In this document: positions 7,145 to 16,579 of the stretch, in pieces | How the letters are laid out: each line of letters begins with the position of its first letter | How positions within the stretch are numbered: position 1 is the stretch's first letter | Assembly (NCBI GenBank): GCA_965247525.1 | Contig: OZ252015.1 | Span: 992,001 to 1,056,000, forward strand | DNA length: 64,000 nt | Direction of reading: 5' to 3' | Source of the DNA: JAZKID01 sp965247525 | GTDB lineage: Bacteria > Pseudomonadota > Alphaproteobacteria > Rhizobiales > UBA4765 | The notes under the pieces: generated by a model | Database searches by the model: none | What the model was told of the DNA's origin: nothing | Seen by the model: the letters and a program-made list of their open reading frames with translations, nothing else | Translations under genes and position numbers: made by a program

Positions 7145-9637
7145 TTAAAACGGGCTGATCAGCCGTTCGAGATAGTCGCGCTCGTCGCGCGGGCGGTTTT
7201 GCTCCGACAACCGGCGCTTCACTTCATCAAGAATGTCCTGAATGGTTTTGCGCTGCGCTTCATCGGGCACGACATTGTTGTCACTTGATTCAGAGCCATC
7301 GGAAAACGGATTGTATTGTGCAGGCGCATCCATATTGCCCTCCTGCTCACCCTGATTATAGCCGTACTGGCCGCCTTGCGCATTGCCTTTGCCGTTGAGC
7401 GCTTTCATCAGCGTCTGCGCGCCCTTGCGCATCTGCTCCAGTGCCTGACCCTGATTGGGAAGCGCGTCTGCAGGTGCATTTTGCTGCAAGCGTTCTTCCG
7501 CGCCGCCCATCGCGCCTTCTGCCGCACCAAGGCTGTCTTCGGTCGGTTTGCCGTCAGCACTTTTGCCGGGAAGGGCGGGAAGACCGTCGCGCAGCTTGCC
7601 GAGCTTTTCGCGCAAATTCCCCTGCTGCTGCTGTAGCTCTTGCAGGCCTGCGCTCGCACCCGCATCGGGCTTGCCCGCCTGTTGCTGCTGGCGCTGGCGG
7701 TTGCGCGCCTGATAGGTTTCATCCATCAGCTTTTGCTGCTCGCGCATCATACCGGCCATGTCATTTAGTTTTTGCTGCATGGCAGACGCTGCGGCAGAAG
7801 CCGAAGGGTCTGCATTTTTCAGCGCGTTCAGCATATCACGCAGTGCCTGCAATTGCTGGCGCGCCGCATCTTTTGCACCCGAGCGCGAGAGCTCTTCAAT
7901 CCGCTTCATCATGTTTTCAAGATCGGATTCAGACAACATCTGCGCGTTCGGCGGCAATGCGCCCGGCTTGCTGTTTTTCCGGGCGCTCTGCTGCAATTGC
8001 TGCAGATATTTTGCCATGGCTTGTCGCAGGTTTTGCATCAGCTTTGAAATTTCATCGGCGGAGGCATTGTTGTCGATCGCGGCTTCCAATTTGGCCTGCG
8101 CTTCTTTCAACGCGCGCTCGGCCTCCGAGAGGTCGCCATTTTCGATCATATTGGTCACCTCCCACATCCGCGACAGAACCGCGCGCAACGCATCATCGCT
8201 GGTCGCATTCTCAAGCGCCGCGCGCAAAGCGGTGATTTGCAAATAGACTTTTGCATTGTCGATATGCTGATGCGGATCAGCCAGCACCAGATCAAAACCA
8301 TTGCTGACAATTCCCGCACTTTTTTTATCTAGCGCCAGAGCTTGGCGCAAACCTGCCAGCAATTGCGCCAATGGCTTTTGAAACGCAGGCGGCGGAAGAA
8401 CCAGCCGCCTGTTTTCGACCGTTGTCATATTGCCGCCATCATCGGTGGCGCTCAGCGTCATGACCATCGGCAGGCCGGCAAACGGGTGCTCGCTCAAATC
8501 TTTTGTGGTTGTGGTCTGCGCCTGCTTGGGGCGCACACCGCCAAGGCTCAGCGCGATGCGCGGCGGTTCGACCAAAGGCTCGGGGGCCGCCAACTTGCGA
8601 AGGCTGATTTTAAAGGTGTCAGCGGCGAGCGTGAAACGCGCCTCTGCAGCGGCAATGCCGTAATCATCAGACATGCCGACACGCAAACGCACCGAGTTTC
8701 CGCTCAAAATTTCCGGCGCGTGCAGCAAGGTGATGCTGGGTGCGTTGTCAGGCTCAACAGCGACCACCGCCGACATCAGCACCCGGCCAAGATGGCGCAC
8801 TTGTACAGTGGTCGTGCGCTGGAGTTTTTGCTCAAAGCGCAGCAAATGGTCGTCGTCATTTTGCGCAACCTGCGGCGCGGTGACACCACCGACTTTCAGT
8901 TCGACGCCGTGACCGTTGCCCGTGCGAAGCGCAATGACGCTGCCCTGCGGCACGCTTAAATTTGCCGTGTCCGTGCTGTCTGTTTTCAAAACAACCGGGG
9001 CGCGGCCTGTATAGGCCGGCGGCGTGATCCATGCATCAAGGCGCGGCGGCGGCGCGGTTGCACCCGTGCCCGTAAAGGCCTGAAGCAGAAGCATTGTCCG
9101 CTGCGGCCCCGCCGCGACCGCCGACAGCACCACCAAAAGCGGCAAGATATAACGCAGGCCATAAATATCGCGGCTTTGTGTATCGACCTGCGGGCGTGTC
9201 AGCCGAAACTGCGGCAGCAATCTTGCAAGCGCGCTGCGATGCAGCCGCCACAATGTGGCACCCTGCCCGTTCAGGCTGAGGCTGTCGCTGAGCGTCGCGA
9301 TCACACGCTTGCCGGGAAGCTGCGCATCAAGACGCGCGACGGCCTCTTTTTTATCGGGAAAGGCTTTGCGGCCCAGCGGAATAAAACTTGCAATGAAGGC
9401 GGCAAGATAAACCGCAAGAACGACGAGCCGTAATTTGTCCGGCAACAGATTAAAAAAGCCAAGGAATGCCAGCAGCACGAACACCAGAATGAGGCCGAAC
9501 GGCAGCATCAAAGGTTGCAGTGCGCGCTCAACAATCAGCACATAGCGGTTGAGCGTAATCAGCCGCGCCAGACGTTGGCGCGCCGTGCGGTCAAACGGCT
9601 CTTTGCCGGGCTCATTTATGGGTTGCGGCTGCGTCAC
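7145..9637 (-). CDS. TIGR02302 / DUF4175 family membrane protein
   Basis: This 830-residue protein has three N-terminal hydrophobic helices (two between about residues 40 and 95, one near 150-170). A large domain ending near 410 follows, and then a long helical, coiled-coil-like region very rich in Gln, Ala and Lys (about 430-760), with runs such as QLQQSARKNSK and RQRQQQQ. The C-terminal tail is acidic then basic. This is the architecture of the alphaproteobacterial TIGR02302 family, whose role is unknown; an envelope-spanning scaffold is a reasonable guess only. It is monocistronic or follows lysA after a 53-base gap. Confidence 0.85.
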   Translation of the reverse strand: MTQPQPINEPGKEPFDRTARQRLARLITLNRYVLIVERALQPLMLPFGLILVFVLLAFLGFFNLLPDKLRLVVLAVYLAAFIASFIPLGRKAFPDKKEAVARLDAQLPGKRVIATLSDSLSLNGQGATLWRLHRSALARLLPQFRLTRPQVDTQSRDIYGLRYILPLLVVLSAVAAGPQRTMLLLQAFTGTGATAPPPRLDAWITPPAYTGRAPVVLKTDSTDTANLSVPQGSVIALRTGNGHGVELKVGGVTAPQVAQNDDDHLLRFEQKLQRTTTVQVRHLGRVLMSAVVAVEPDNAPSITLLHAPEILSGNSVRLRVGMSDDYGIAAAEARFTLAADTFKISLRKLAAPEPLVEPPRIALSLGGVRPKQAQTTTTKDLSEHPFAGLPMVMTLSATDDGGNMTTVENRRLVLPPPAFQKPLAQLLAGLRQALALDKKSAGIVSNGFDLVLADPHQHIDNAKVYLQITALRAALENATSDDALRAVLSRMWEVTNMIENGDLSEAERALKEAQAKLEAAIDNNASADEISKLMQNLRQAMAKYLQQLQQSARKNSKPGALPPNAQMLSESDLENMMKRIEELSRSGAKDAARQQLQALRDMLNALKNADPSASAAASAMQQKLNDMAGMMREQQKLMDETYQARNRQRQQQQAGKPDAGASAGLQELQQQQGNLREKLGKLRDGLPALPGKSADGKPTEDSLGAAEGAMGGAEERLQQNAPADALPNQGQALEQMRKGAQTLMKALNGKGNAQGGQYGYNQGEQEGNMDAPAQYNPFSDGSESSDNNVVPDEAQRKTIQDILDEVKRRLSEQNRPRDERDYLERLISPF

Positions 9638-9690
9638 GCTTCAAAGCTAGCAGGATTTGCGCGCCCATGCGAGATGGGAGGGCGCAAGGT

Positions 9691-10956
9691 TTAAAGCCAG
9701 TCGGGGATAGAATCCGTGTTTAAAAGCGCGTCATAGGTCTGGCGCTCGCGCACTATGGCAAACGTATCGCCCTGCACCAGAACTTCGGCAATCAAAGGCC
9801 GCTGGTTATAACTTGACGCCATAGCTGCACCGTAAGCACCGCCCGAGAGCAGCGCCAGAAGATCGCCGCGCTGCTGTGCGGGCAGAGCGTAGCCATCGCC
9901 AAAGCTGTCGGTCGATTCGCAGACGGGGCCGACAACATCATAGGACATGGCCGCCTCGCCTTCGCGCACAGGGAGAATTTCATGGCGCGCATCGTAAAGC
10001 GATGGCCGCAAAAGATCGTTCATCGCCGCGTCGACGACCAAAAATGTTTTTTGCGGGCGCGTGTTGTGCGTAATCACTTTCGTCAGCAGCACACCGGCAT
10101 TGGCGGCAATCAACCGGCCGGGCTCGAAGGACAGTTCCGCGTCACACCCGTCCATGACGTCATTGACCATTTTTGCATAGGCGTCGACGCGTTTATGGTC
10201 GTCGCTTCGCATCTGCGCCGCATCATAAAACACGCCAAGGCCGCCACCGAGATCGAGCCGCTTCACCTCATGGCCTTGTGCCACCAGCTTTTCGGCAAGG
10301 CCGCGCAACCTCACAAAAGCCTCACGCAAAGGCGCAAGATCATGGATCTGGCTGCCAATATGCACCGCCAGTCCGACAGGGGTCACGCCTTGAAGCGTGG
10401 CCGCCTGTTTGTAAAGCCGTTCAGCATCGCCAAAGCTAACGCCGAATTTGCTACTTTCCAAGCCTGTTGTGATTTTGGCATGCCCGCCCGCGCCCACCGC
10501 CGGATTGACCCGTAGCGCCACTGGCATGGTCTTGCCTTTGGCATGCGCAATCTCTGCCAAACGATGCAGCTCGTCTGCGGTTTCGACATTGATCTGAAAA
10601 ATAGTTTGGTCGACCGCATAGCCAAGGTCGTCATCGGTTTTGCCAACGCCGGAATAAATAATACGTGACGCCGGAATACCCGCCTTCAGGCTTTTGCGCA
10701 GCTCGCCCTGGCTGACGACATCGGCGCCAATGCCCGCTTTGCCAAAAAGATGCAGCACGGCAAGATTTCCATTCGCCTTGACCGCAAAAAAAAGCCCGAT
10801 CTTGCGTGTCGCAAACGCGGCGCGAAAGACATCGACATGGCGGAGCAGCGTCGACGCGGAATAAATGTACACCGGGGTGCCGACAGTTTCGGCAATATCC
10901 GTCAGCGGCACATTTTCAGCGTGCAGCACGCCGCCGCGATACTGAAAATCATGCAT
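9691..10956 (-). CDS. lysA: Diaminopimelate decarboxylase
   Basis: This 421-residue fold-type III PLP enzyme decarboxylates meso-diaminopimelate to lysine. The PLP lysine is in FFAVKANGNLAVL near residue 60. HIGSQIHD, the glycine-rich GGGLGVFYD, EPGRLIAANAG and the C-terminal GPVCESTDSFG and GAYGAAMAS blocks are all present as in the LysA family. It starts 3 bases after the small lipoprotein gene, and the argH-lipoprotein-lysA order is a well-known alphaproteobacterial operon for amino-acid synthesis. Confidence 0.95.
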   Translation of the reverse strand: MHDFQYRGGVLHAENVPLTDIAETVGTPVYIYSASTLLRHVDVFRAAFATRKIGLFFAVKANGNLAVLHLFGKAGIGADVVSQGELRKSLKAGIPASRIIYSGVGKTDDDLGYAVDQTIFQINVETADELHRLAEIAHAKGKTMPVALRVNPAVGAGGHAKITTGLESSKFGVSFGDAERLYKQAATLQGVTPVGLAVHIGSQIHDLAPLREAFVRLRGLAEKLVAQGHEVKRLDLGGGLGVFYDAAQMRSDDHKRVDAYAKMVNDVMDGCDAELSFEPGRLIAANAGVLLTKVITHNTRPQKTFLVVDAAMNDLLRPSLYDARHEILPVREGEAAMSYDVVGPVCESTDSFGDGYALPAQQRGDLLALLSGGAYGAAMASSYNQRPLIAEVLVQGDTFAIVRERQTYDALLNTDSIPDWL

Positions 10957-10959
10957 GGC

Positions 10960-11202
10960 TTAGTTCAAAAGCGGATCGAGCGGGAATGAGCGGGCATAGG
11001 GCACGGGTTTTTTCTGTGTCGGCACCGGCAAAGGTTTGCCGTCTTTATCCAGCGGCGGATTTTCTGCCGCGTCTGCTGCCGCGGTGCCGGGCATGGCCTG
11101 TTCGTAAGACACGGGCGTATCAAGCGAGCCGCGCCTGCCGCAGCCGCCAAGTGACAGCGCCGCCGCGCACAGCATCAGGCCAATCCAGATTTTGTGTTTC
11201 AT
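10960..11202 (-). CDS. Small lipoprotein, LptM-like
   Basis: This 80-residue protein has a lipoprotein signal peptide ending in the lipobox LGGC (Cys21), followed directly by GRRGSLDTP, the pattern of the LptM (YifL) family, whose members help LptD maturation at the outer membrane. The rest is proline-rich and likely unstructured. It lies between argH and lysA with gaps of 8 and 3 bases, the usual position of this lipoprotein in the class. Confidence 0.85.
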   Translation of the reverse strand: MKHKIWIGLMLCAAALSLGGCGRRGSLDTPVSYEQAMPGTAAADAAENPPLDKDGKPLPVPTQKKPVPYARSFPLDPLLN

Positions 11203-11210
11203 CCACCCTG

Positions 11211-12599
11211 TTATGACGAATGCGCCAGAATTTTCAACCAGCGCCGTGCCTGGCTCCGGACATTTTTAGGGGCGGTACCACCCTCCGACAGGCGGCGTTT
11301 GACCGAAGCGCTGGCTTTCAGCACATCATAGATTTCATCGGTAATGCCCTCATGCTCGGCCTGAAAGTCCTGTAATTTCAGCTTTGACAGGACGATCCCG
11401 CGGCTTTCCGCCTTTTTCACCAGCCGGCCTGTTGCCGCATGGGCCTGCCGGAAGGGAAGTTTGCAGCTTTGCACCAGCCAGTCCGTCAGGTCGGAGGCAT
11501 TGGCAAAGCCCTGTTCGGCGGCGCGGCGCATTATTTTGACATTTGGCGCGGCGTCAATCACCAGCCTCGTCATGACTTCAATGCTGATGGAGAGCGTGGC
11601 AAGTGTATCAAAGAGCGGTTCCTTGTCTTCCTGCATGTCCTTTTGGTAGCTGAGCGGCAGGCCTTTCATAATGGTGAGCATGCCCATCAACGCCCCGAAA
11701 ATCCGTCCCGTTTTGGCGCGCACCATTTCAGCCGCATCGGGATTTCGTTTTTGCGGCATGCTGGACGCGCCCGCCATGAACGGGTCTGACAGATGCACGA
11801 AATTATAATGCGGATTGACCCAGAGAATGATCTCTTCAGCCAGCCGCGACAGATGCATGGCGCAGATCGAGGCGGCGCTTAAAATTTCCAGCACGAAGTC
11901 GCGGTCGGAAACGGCATCGATTGAATTCTGGCAGGGGCGCGTGAAGCCCAACAGCTCGGCTGTCTGGCCGCGGTCAATCGGGAAGCTTGTGCCGCCAAGT
12001 GCCGACGCGCCAAGCGGACACTCGTTCATGCGCTCCAAGGCATCTTTCAAACGGCTGCGGTCGCGCGCCGCCATTTCGACATAAGCCAGCAAATGGTGGC
12101 CGAATGTTACAGGCTGTGCGCTTTGCATATGGGTTGCACCGGGCATGACTGTTGCAGCATGGGCGAGCGCCTTGTGCGCAAGCGCATCCTGATAAAGCGA
12201 CAGCTGCTGGTCGATGCGGACAAGCTGCTTTCGTGCCCATAGCCGCAAATCGGTCGCCATCTGGTCGTTGCGCGAGCGCGCGGTGTGCAGGCGCTGCGCC
12301 GCCTCGCCGATCAGCTGCGTCAGCCGCGATTCAATATTCATATGAATGTCTTCAAGCTCGCTGCGAAACTTGAAGCGGCCTTCCTCAATCTCGACACGGA
12401 TATCATCCAGCCCGCGCATAATCGCGGAGGCGTCCGCCCGGCTGACAATCTGCGCGTCGGCCAGCATGGCCGCATGCGCTTTCGAGCCTTCAATGTCTTC
12501 AGCGTAAAGGCGTTGGTCAAAGCCAATCGAGGCCGTCATTTCGGCCATCAACCGATCGGGCGCCGTTGAAAACCGGCTGCCCCACATTTCATTGCTCAT
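11211..12599 (-). CDS. argH: Argininosuccinate lyase
   Basis: This 462-residue enzyme of the fumarase/aspartase superfamily cleaves argininosuccinate to arginine and fumarate. It has the superfamily signature GASSMPQKRNPD, the HTARSRNDQ segment and TSFPIDRGQTAELLG. The start at 12599 (MSNEMWGSRFS) is preferred: it has a strong ribosome-binding sequence (GGGGTGG) just upstream, and the longer frame adds 30 residues unlike the family. It is divergent from tlpA with about 66 bases between the starts. Confidence 0.95.
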   Translation of the reverse strand: MSNEMWGSRFSTAPDRLMAEMTASIGFDQRLYAEDIEGSKAHAAMLADAQIVSRADASAIMRGLDDIRVEIEEGRFKFRSELEDIHMNIESRLTQLIGEAAQRLHTARSRNDQMATDLRLWARKQLVRIDQQLSLYQDALAHKALAHAATVMPGATHMQSAQPVTFGHHLLAYVEMAARDRSRLKDALERMNECPLGASALGGTSFPIDRGQTAELLGFTRPCQNSIDAVSDRDFVLEILSAASICAMHLSRLAEEIILWVNPHYNFVHLSDPFMAGASSMPQKRNPDAAEMVRAKTGRIFGALMGMLTIMKGLPLSYQKDMQEDKEPLFDTLATLSISIEVMTRLVIDAAPNVKIMRRAAEQGFANASDLTDWLVQSCKLPFRQAHAATGRLVKKAESRGIVLSKLKLQDFQAEHEGITDEIYDVLKASASVKRRLSEGGTAPKNVRSQARRWLKILAHSS

Positions 12600-12665
12600 G
12601 CCCACCCCAGCTGTTAAAACCTGAGTAGCTCTCAGGCTAGCGCAATTGCTTCGTCTGTCACGCCA

Positions 12666-13316
12666 ATGAGGCCCATGATCCCAACACATCTTCGCGAGCG
12701 CCCGTTCAAGCTTTACATTGCAGCACTCCTTGCGGGCCTTGCCTGCGGCGCGGCGGCGTTGGCTTTCTCTTTGTCCCGGCTTCCGCAGGGGCAGGCCGAT
12801 GCGTGCGCGGGCGAATCACCAAGCCCTGCTTTCAAAGCGGCAGCAAAAGGCGAGGTCGCCGCCGTGGTCGTGACATCGCATCAAAAGCATTTTCCCGATG
12901 TCGTGTTCACCGACGGACAAGGGGGGCAAGTGTCGTTGGCCACATTTCAGGGCAAGGCCTTGCTGATCAATTTATGGGCGACATGGTGCGTGCCCTGCCG
13001 TGAAGAAATGCCCGCGCTCGATGCGTTGCAAAAACAGGCCGGCGCAAAAGACTTTGATGTTGTCGCCGTCTCACTGGACAGCAAGCCGGACGCCCCGAAA
13101 GAATTTTACGAAGAGCATCACATCGAAGCGCTCTTGCTCTATCACGATGCCAATGCGCAGCTGTTTCAGGCGCTGCGCAAGATCGGGCTTGGTGCGGGGC
13201 TGCCGACCAGTCTTCTCGTTGATAAAAAAGGCTGCATCGCCGCGACATTGTCGGGGCCTGCCAACTGGTCAGGAGCGGATGCAAAAGAATTGATTGAGGC
13301 GCTGCGCGCGCAATAG
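12666..13316 (+). CDS. tlpA: TlpA-like thiol:disulfide interchange protein
   Basis: This 216-residue membrane-anchored thioredoxin-fold protein has a signal anchor at about residues 15-35, then a thioredoxin domain with the redox motif WCVPC (Cys108, Cys111) and a cis-proline segment GLPTSLLVD. TlpA proteins reduce periplasmic thiols, for example of copper chaperones and cytochrome oxidase subunit II. Placement divergent from argH matches rhizobial tlpA-argH loci. CcmG at 27.2 kb is a separate thioredoxin for cytochrome c. A Met three residues further on is an equally possible start. Confidence 0.88.
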   Translation: MRPMIPTHLRERPFKLYIAALLAGLACGAAALAFSLSRLPQGQADACAGESPSPAFKAAAKGEVAAVVVTSHQKHFPDVVFTDGQGGQVSLATFQGKALLINLWATWCVPCREEMPALDALQKQAGAKDFDVVAVSLDSKPDAPKEFYEEHHIEALLLYHDANAQLFQALRKIGLGAGLPTSLLVDKKGCIAATLSGPANWSGADAKELIEALRAQ

Positions 13317-13337
13317 AATGTCGCTGGTGTTTTAAGT

Positions 13338-14219
13338 CTAGCGTGTGGGCACCGGTTTTTCGCCCGTATAATCATAAAAGCCGCGTTTGGTTTTACGGCC
13401 CAGCCAGCCCGCTTCGACATATTTCACAAGAAGCGGACATGGTCGGTATTTGCTGTCGGAAAGACCATCATGCAGCACTTGCATGATGGAAAGACACGTA
13501 TCAAGACCGATGAAATCGGCAAGTTGTAGCGGGCCCATTGGGTGGTTGGCGCCAAGCTTCATGGAGGTGTCGATGTCTTCGACAGAACCCACGCCTTCAT
13601 ACAAAGCGTAAATGGATTCATTGATCATCGGCATCAACACGCGGTTGACGATAAAGGCCGGATAATCTTCGGCCACCACCATTGTCTTGCCGAGCTTTTC
13701 GCAAAAGGCTTTTGTTGCGGCGAATGTATCGGCGTCGGTGGCAATGCCCTTGATGACTTCAACCAGCGGTATTAGCGGAACCGGGTTCATGAAATGAATG
13801 CCGATAAAGCGGCCGGGGCGACCGGCGGCAGCGGCAAGGCGCGTAATCGAAATCGACGATGTATTCGACGCCAGAATTGTTTGCGCATCGGCAATCTTGC
13901 CAACTTCAGCAAAAATCTGCTTTTTCACATCTTCTTTTTCGGTGGCCGCTTCGACGATCAACTCTGCCGGTTTGAGATCGGCCATTGTCTGCGCCGTCTG
14001 AATGCGTTTGAGCGCGGCGTCACGCGCTTGCGCGTTGATCACGCCCTTCGACACCTGACGCGCCATATTATGGGCAATTGTTTCAAGGCCTGTGGCAATG
14101 CGCTGGGTGTCGACATCGTGCAGCAGCACATCAAGCCCGCCAAGCGCGCAGACATGGGCGATCCCATTGCCCATCTGCCCGGCACCGATAATACCCACCG
14201 TTTGAATGACTGTGTTCAT
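13338..14219 (-). CDS. 3-hydroxybutyryl-CoA dehydrogenase
   Basis: This 293-residue enzyme of the 3-hydroxyacyl-CoA dehydrogenase family has the NAD loop GIIGAGQMGNGIAHVCALGG and the catalytic region GIHFMNPVPLIPLVEV with the family His-Asn pair. The C-terminal dimerisation domain includes HPMGPLQLADFIGLD. It works in butyrate, polyhydroxybutyrate and short-chain fatty-acid metabolism. It is coupled to etfA by an ATGA overlap, and the etfB-etfA-hbd order lets electrons from acyl-CoA oxidation pass to ETF. It is convergent with tlpA, 21 bases apart. Confidence 0.93.
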   Translation of the reverse strand: MNTVIQTVGIIGAGQMGNGIAHVCALGGLDVLLHDVDTQRIATGLETIAHNMARQVSKGVINAQARDAALKRIQTAQTMADLKPAELIVEAATEKEDVKKQIFAEVGKIADAQTILASNTSSISITRLAAAAGRPGRFIGIHFMNPVPLIPLVEVIKGIATDADTFAATKAFCEKLGKTMVVAEDYPAFIVNRVLMPMINESIYALYEGVGSVEDIDTSMKLGANHPMGPLQLADFIGLDTCLSIMQVLHDGLSDSKYRPCPLLVKYVEAGWLGRKTKRGFYDYTGEKPVPTR

Positions 14220-15163
14220 GAGGCGCGCCTTTTCTTGATCTCATTGGTCAGTTCGGGAAGAAGCATGAAAAGATCGCCAACAAGACCGTAATCGGCAATC
14301 TGGAAGATAGGCGCGTCGCCGTCCTTGTTGATGGCGACGATGACTTTGCTGTCTTTCATTCCGGCAAGATGCTGGATCGCACCCGAAATACCGATTGCGA
14401 TATAAAGATCCGGCGCAACAATTTTTCCGGTTTGCCCGACCTGATAATCATTGGGCGCATAGCCTGCATCGACAGCTGCGCGCGATGCGCCGATTGCGGC
14501 GTTCAGGCTATCGGCGAGAGGCTCGATCAGCTCTTTGAATTTGTCTTGTGAGCCAAGCGCGCGTCCACCCGAGATAATGGTTTTGGCGGCATTCAGTTCA
14601 GGGCGCGCCAGCACGGCGACATCTTCGCGCACAAATTGCGCGCGGCCAGCTTGCGCATCAAAAGTGACAGGCTCTATTGGCGCTGCGCCGCCCTGGCCTG
14701 CAGCGGTGAAGGCGGACGTGCGCACGGTAATGATTTTTTTTGCGTCCAAACTTTGCACGGTCTGGATGGCGTTGCCTGCGTAAATCGGGCGTTCGAATGT
14801 GTCGCCTGCGACCACTTTGATAATATCGGAAATTTGCATCACGTCGAGAAGGGCGGCAACGCGCGGCATCACATTCTTGCCCGTGGTCGAGGCGGGTGAC
14901 AGCAGCGCGTCATATTCGCTTGCAAGTTCGACCAGCAATGCGGCCAGCGGTTCGCTGAGTTGATGTTTGAGCGCTTCATTTTCGGCACAGCGCACTTGTC
15001 GAACACCATCGAGTTTGGCAGCGTCTGCGGCCGCCGCCGCAGCGCCAGCCCCCGCGACAAGAATATCGATGTCGCCGCCCATGGCTTTGGCAGCGGTAAG
15101 GGCTTTGGCTGTCGTGTCTTTCAGTTTTCCCTGATCGTGGTCGGCAAGAAGCAGGATCGCCAT
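14216..15163 (-). CDS. etfA: Electron transfer flavoprotein alpha subunit
   Basis: This 315-residue subunit of the FAD-carrying ETF dimer accepts electrons from acyl-CoA dehydrogenases. The C-terminal FAD-binding domain shows SGAIQHLAGMKDSKVIVAIN followed by GDAPIF, and GGRALGSQDKF begins the FAD site. The start at 15163 (MAILLLADHDQG) is chosen because it matches the family N terminus and lies one base after the etfB stop; longer frames overlap etfB. It is coupled downstream to the 3-hydroxybutyryl-CoA dehydrogenase gene. Confidence 0.95.
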   Translation of the reverse strand: MAILLLADHDQGKLKDTTAKALTAAKAMGGDIDILVAGAGAAAAAADAAKLDGVRQVRCAENEALKHQLSEPLAALLVELASEYDALLSPASTTGKNVMPRVAALLDVMQISDIIKVVAGDTFERPIYAGNAIQTVQSLDAKKIITVRTSAFTAAGQGGAAPIEPVTFDAQAGRAQFVREDVAVLARPELNAAKTIISGGRALGSQDKFKELIEPLADSLNAAIGASRAAVDAGYAPNDYQVGQTGKIVAPDLYIAIGISGAIQHLAGMKDSKVIVAINKDGDAPIFQIADYGLVGDLFMLLPELTNEIKKRRAS

Positions 15164-15164
15164 C

Positions 15165-15911
15165 TTACAGCACTCCCGCTGCGCTGAGTTTTTCAACAAG
15201 CTCGGCCACCGAGCCGACTTTTTCGCCCGCCTTGCGCGTGCCGGGCTCAACTGTTTTCAAAATCGTCAGGCGCGGCGTCAATGTCACGCCATACTCACTT
15301 GCAGGCTTTGCCGCCATCGGTTTTGATTTGGCTTTCATAATATTTGGAAGGCTGGCATAGCGCGGCTCGTTCAACCGCAGGTCGGTTGTAATGATCGCAG
15401 GCAATGTCATTTTGAGGGTCTGCAGACCGCCATCGACCTCGCGGGTGACTTCGACCACTTCGCCTGAAATTTCGACCTTTGAGGCGAATGTCGCCTGCGG
15501 CCAGTCAAGCAATGCAGCCAGCATCTGGCCTGTCTGGTTGCAGTCGTCATCAATCGCTTGCTTGCCAAGAATGATAAGATCGGGATTTTCGTCGCCCGCG
15601 ACTTTTTGCAAGAGTTTTGCAACGCTCAGCGGCTCCAGTGGTTCATCGCTGACAATATGAACGGCGCGGTCCGCGCCCATCGCCAAGGCAGTGCGCAATG
15701 TTTCGGCGGCCTTGTCGGGCCCGGCGGAGACAACAACCACCTCGCCGCCATGTTTTTCTTTCAGGCGCAATGCCTCTTCAACGGCAATCTCGTCAAACGG
15801 GTTCATCGACATTTTGACATTGGCAAGATCAACGCCCGAGCCGTCCGGTTTCACGCGTATTTTCACGTTGTAATCGACGACCCTTTTCACAGGCACGAGA
15901 ATTTTCATCAA
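15165..15911 (-). CDS. etfB: Electron transfer flavoprotein beta subunit
   Basis: This 248-residue beta subunit of ETF carries AMP and completes the FAD site. The N terminus MKILVPVKRVVDYNVKIRV, the segment MSMNPFDEIAVEEALRLKE and the ETF beta signature region VEVTREVDGGLQTL are diagnostic. Two adjacent Met codons at 15911 and 15908 are both possible starts. It is the first of the etfB-etfA-hbd genes, 84 bases after the cobalamin adenosyltransferase gene on the same strand. Confidence 0.95.
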   Translation of the reverse strand: MMKILVPVKRVVDYNVKIRVKPDGSGVDLANVKMSMNPFDEIAVEEALRLKEKHGGEVVVVSAGPDKAAETLRTALAMGADRAVHIVSDEPLEPLSVAKLLQKVAGDENPDLIILGKQAIDDDCNQTGQMLAALLDWPQATFASKVEISGEVVEVTREVDGGLQTLKMTLPAIITTDLRLNEPRYASLPNIMKAKSKPMAAKPASEYGVTLTPRLTILKTVEPGTRKAGEKVGSVAELVEKLSAAGVL

Positions 15912-15995
15912 CTGGCTTCCGGTTGCGTGACGTTGCGGCGACTATACGAGGATAGGCCTTTGATGCAAGATGCGGTCGCGCCGGTTAAAACCGTG

Positions 15996-16562
15996 TTACC
16001 TGTTTTGTCCCGGCACCCATAAAACATCGCCCGCGCCCTGATTGTTCGCATAACGCGCGGCGACAAAGAAAAAATCCGACAGGCGGTTGATATAATGCAA
16101 AGCGGGTGTGCTAACAGGCTCGCTATGCGACAAGGCCACCATCAAGCGCTCCGCGCGGCGCGAGATTGTGCGTGCAAGATGCAGAGCGGCGCTCAATGGC
16201 GTACCGCCCGGCAGCACGAATGAGCGAAGCGGCTGCAGGCCTGCGTTCAACTGATCAATTTCGAGCTCGATACGGCTGACCTGGCTTTCGAGCATGCGCA
16301 GCGGTGTGACCCCTTCGCGCTCCGTCAGAGTGCACAGGTCTGCGCCGAGATCGAACAGGTCGTTTTGAATGCGCGCCAGCATGCCATCAAGGATCTGGTC
16401 GTTTGTACTGTGAAGACGGGCAAGACCAAGCGCGGCGTTGGTCTCGTCCACCGTGCCAAATGCATCGACACGCAGCGCGTCTTTGGCGACGCGCTCGCCG
16501 GAGCCAAGCCCTGTCGTGCCGTCATCGCCCGACTTTGTGTAGATACGACTAAGAACGACCAC
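15996..16562 (-). CDS. Cob(I)alamin adenosyltransferase, PduO type
   Basis: This 188-residue ATP:cob(I)alamin adenosyltransferase makes adenosylcobalamin from reduced cobalamin. The N-terminal signature RIYTKSGDDGTTGLGSGERV binds ATP, and SRRAERLMVALS and INRLSDFFFVAARYAN form the cobalamin-side helix of PduO-type enzymes. It lies upstream of etfBA in many alphaproteobacteria. Here it may serve methylmalonyl-CoA mutase or another B12 enzyme outside the window. Confidence 0.92.
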   Translation of the reverse strand: MVVLSRIYTKSGDDGTTGLGSGERVAKDALRVDAFGTVDETNAALGLARLHSTNDQILDGMLARIQNDLFDLGADLCTLTEREGVTPLRMLESQVSRIELEIDQLNAGLQPLRSFVLPGGTPLSAALHLARTISRRAERLMVALSHSEPVSTPALHYINRLSDFFFVAARYANNQGAGDVLWVPGQNR

Positions 16563-16579
16563 GCTTTAAAACCGCAGGC

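Noticed and set aside
9656..9688. Possible lysA terminator hairpin
   Set aside because: The stem has mismatches and no T-run follows in the lysA direction.
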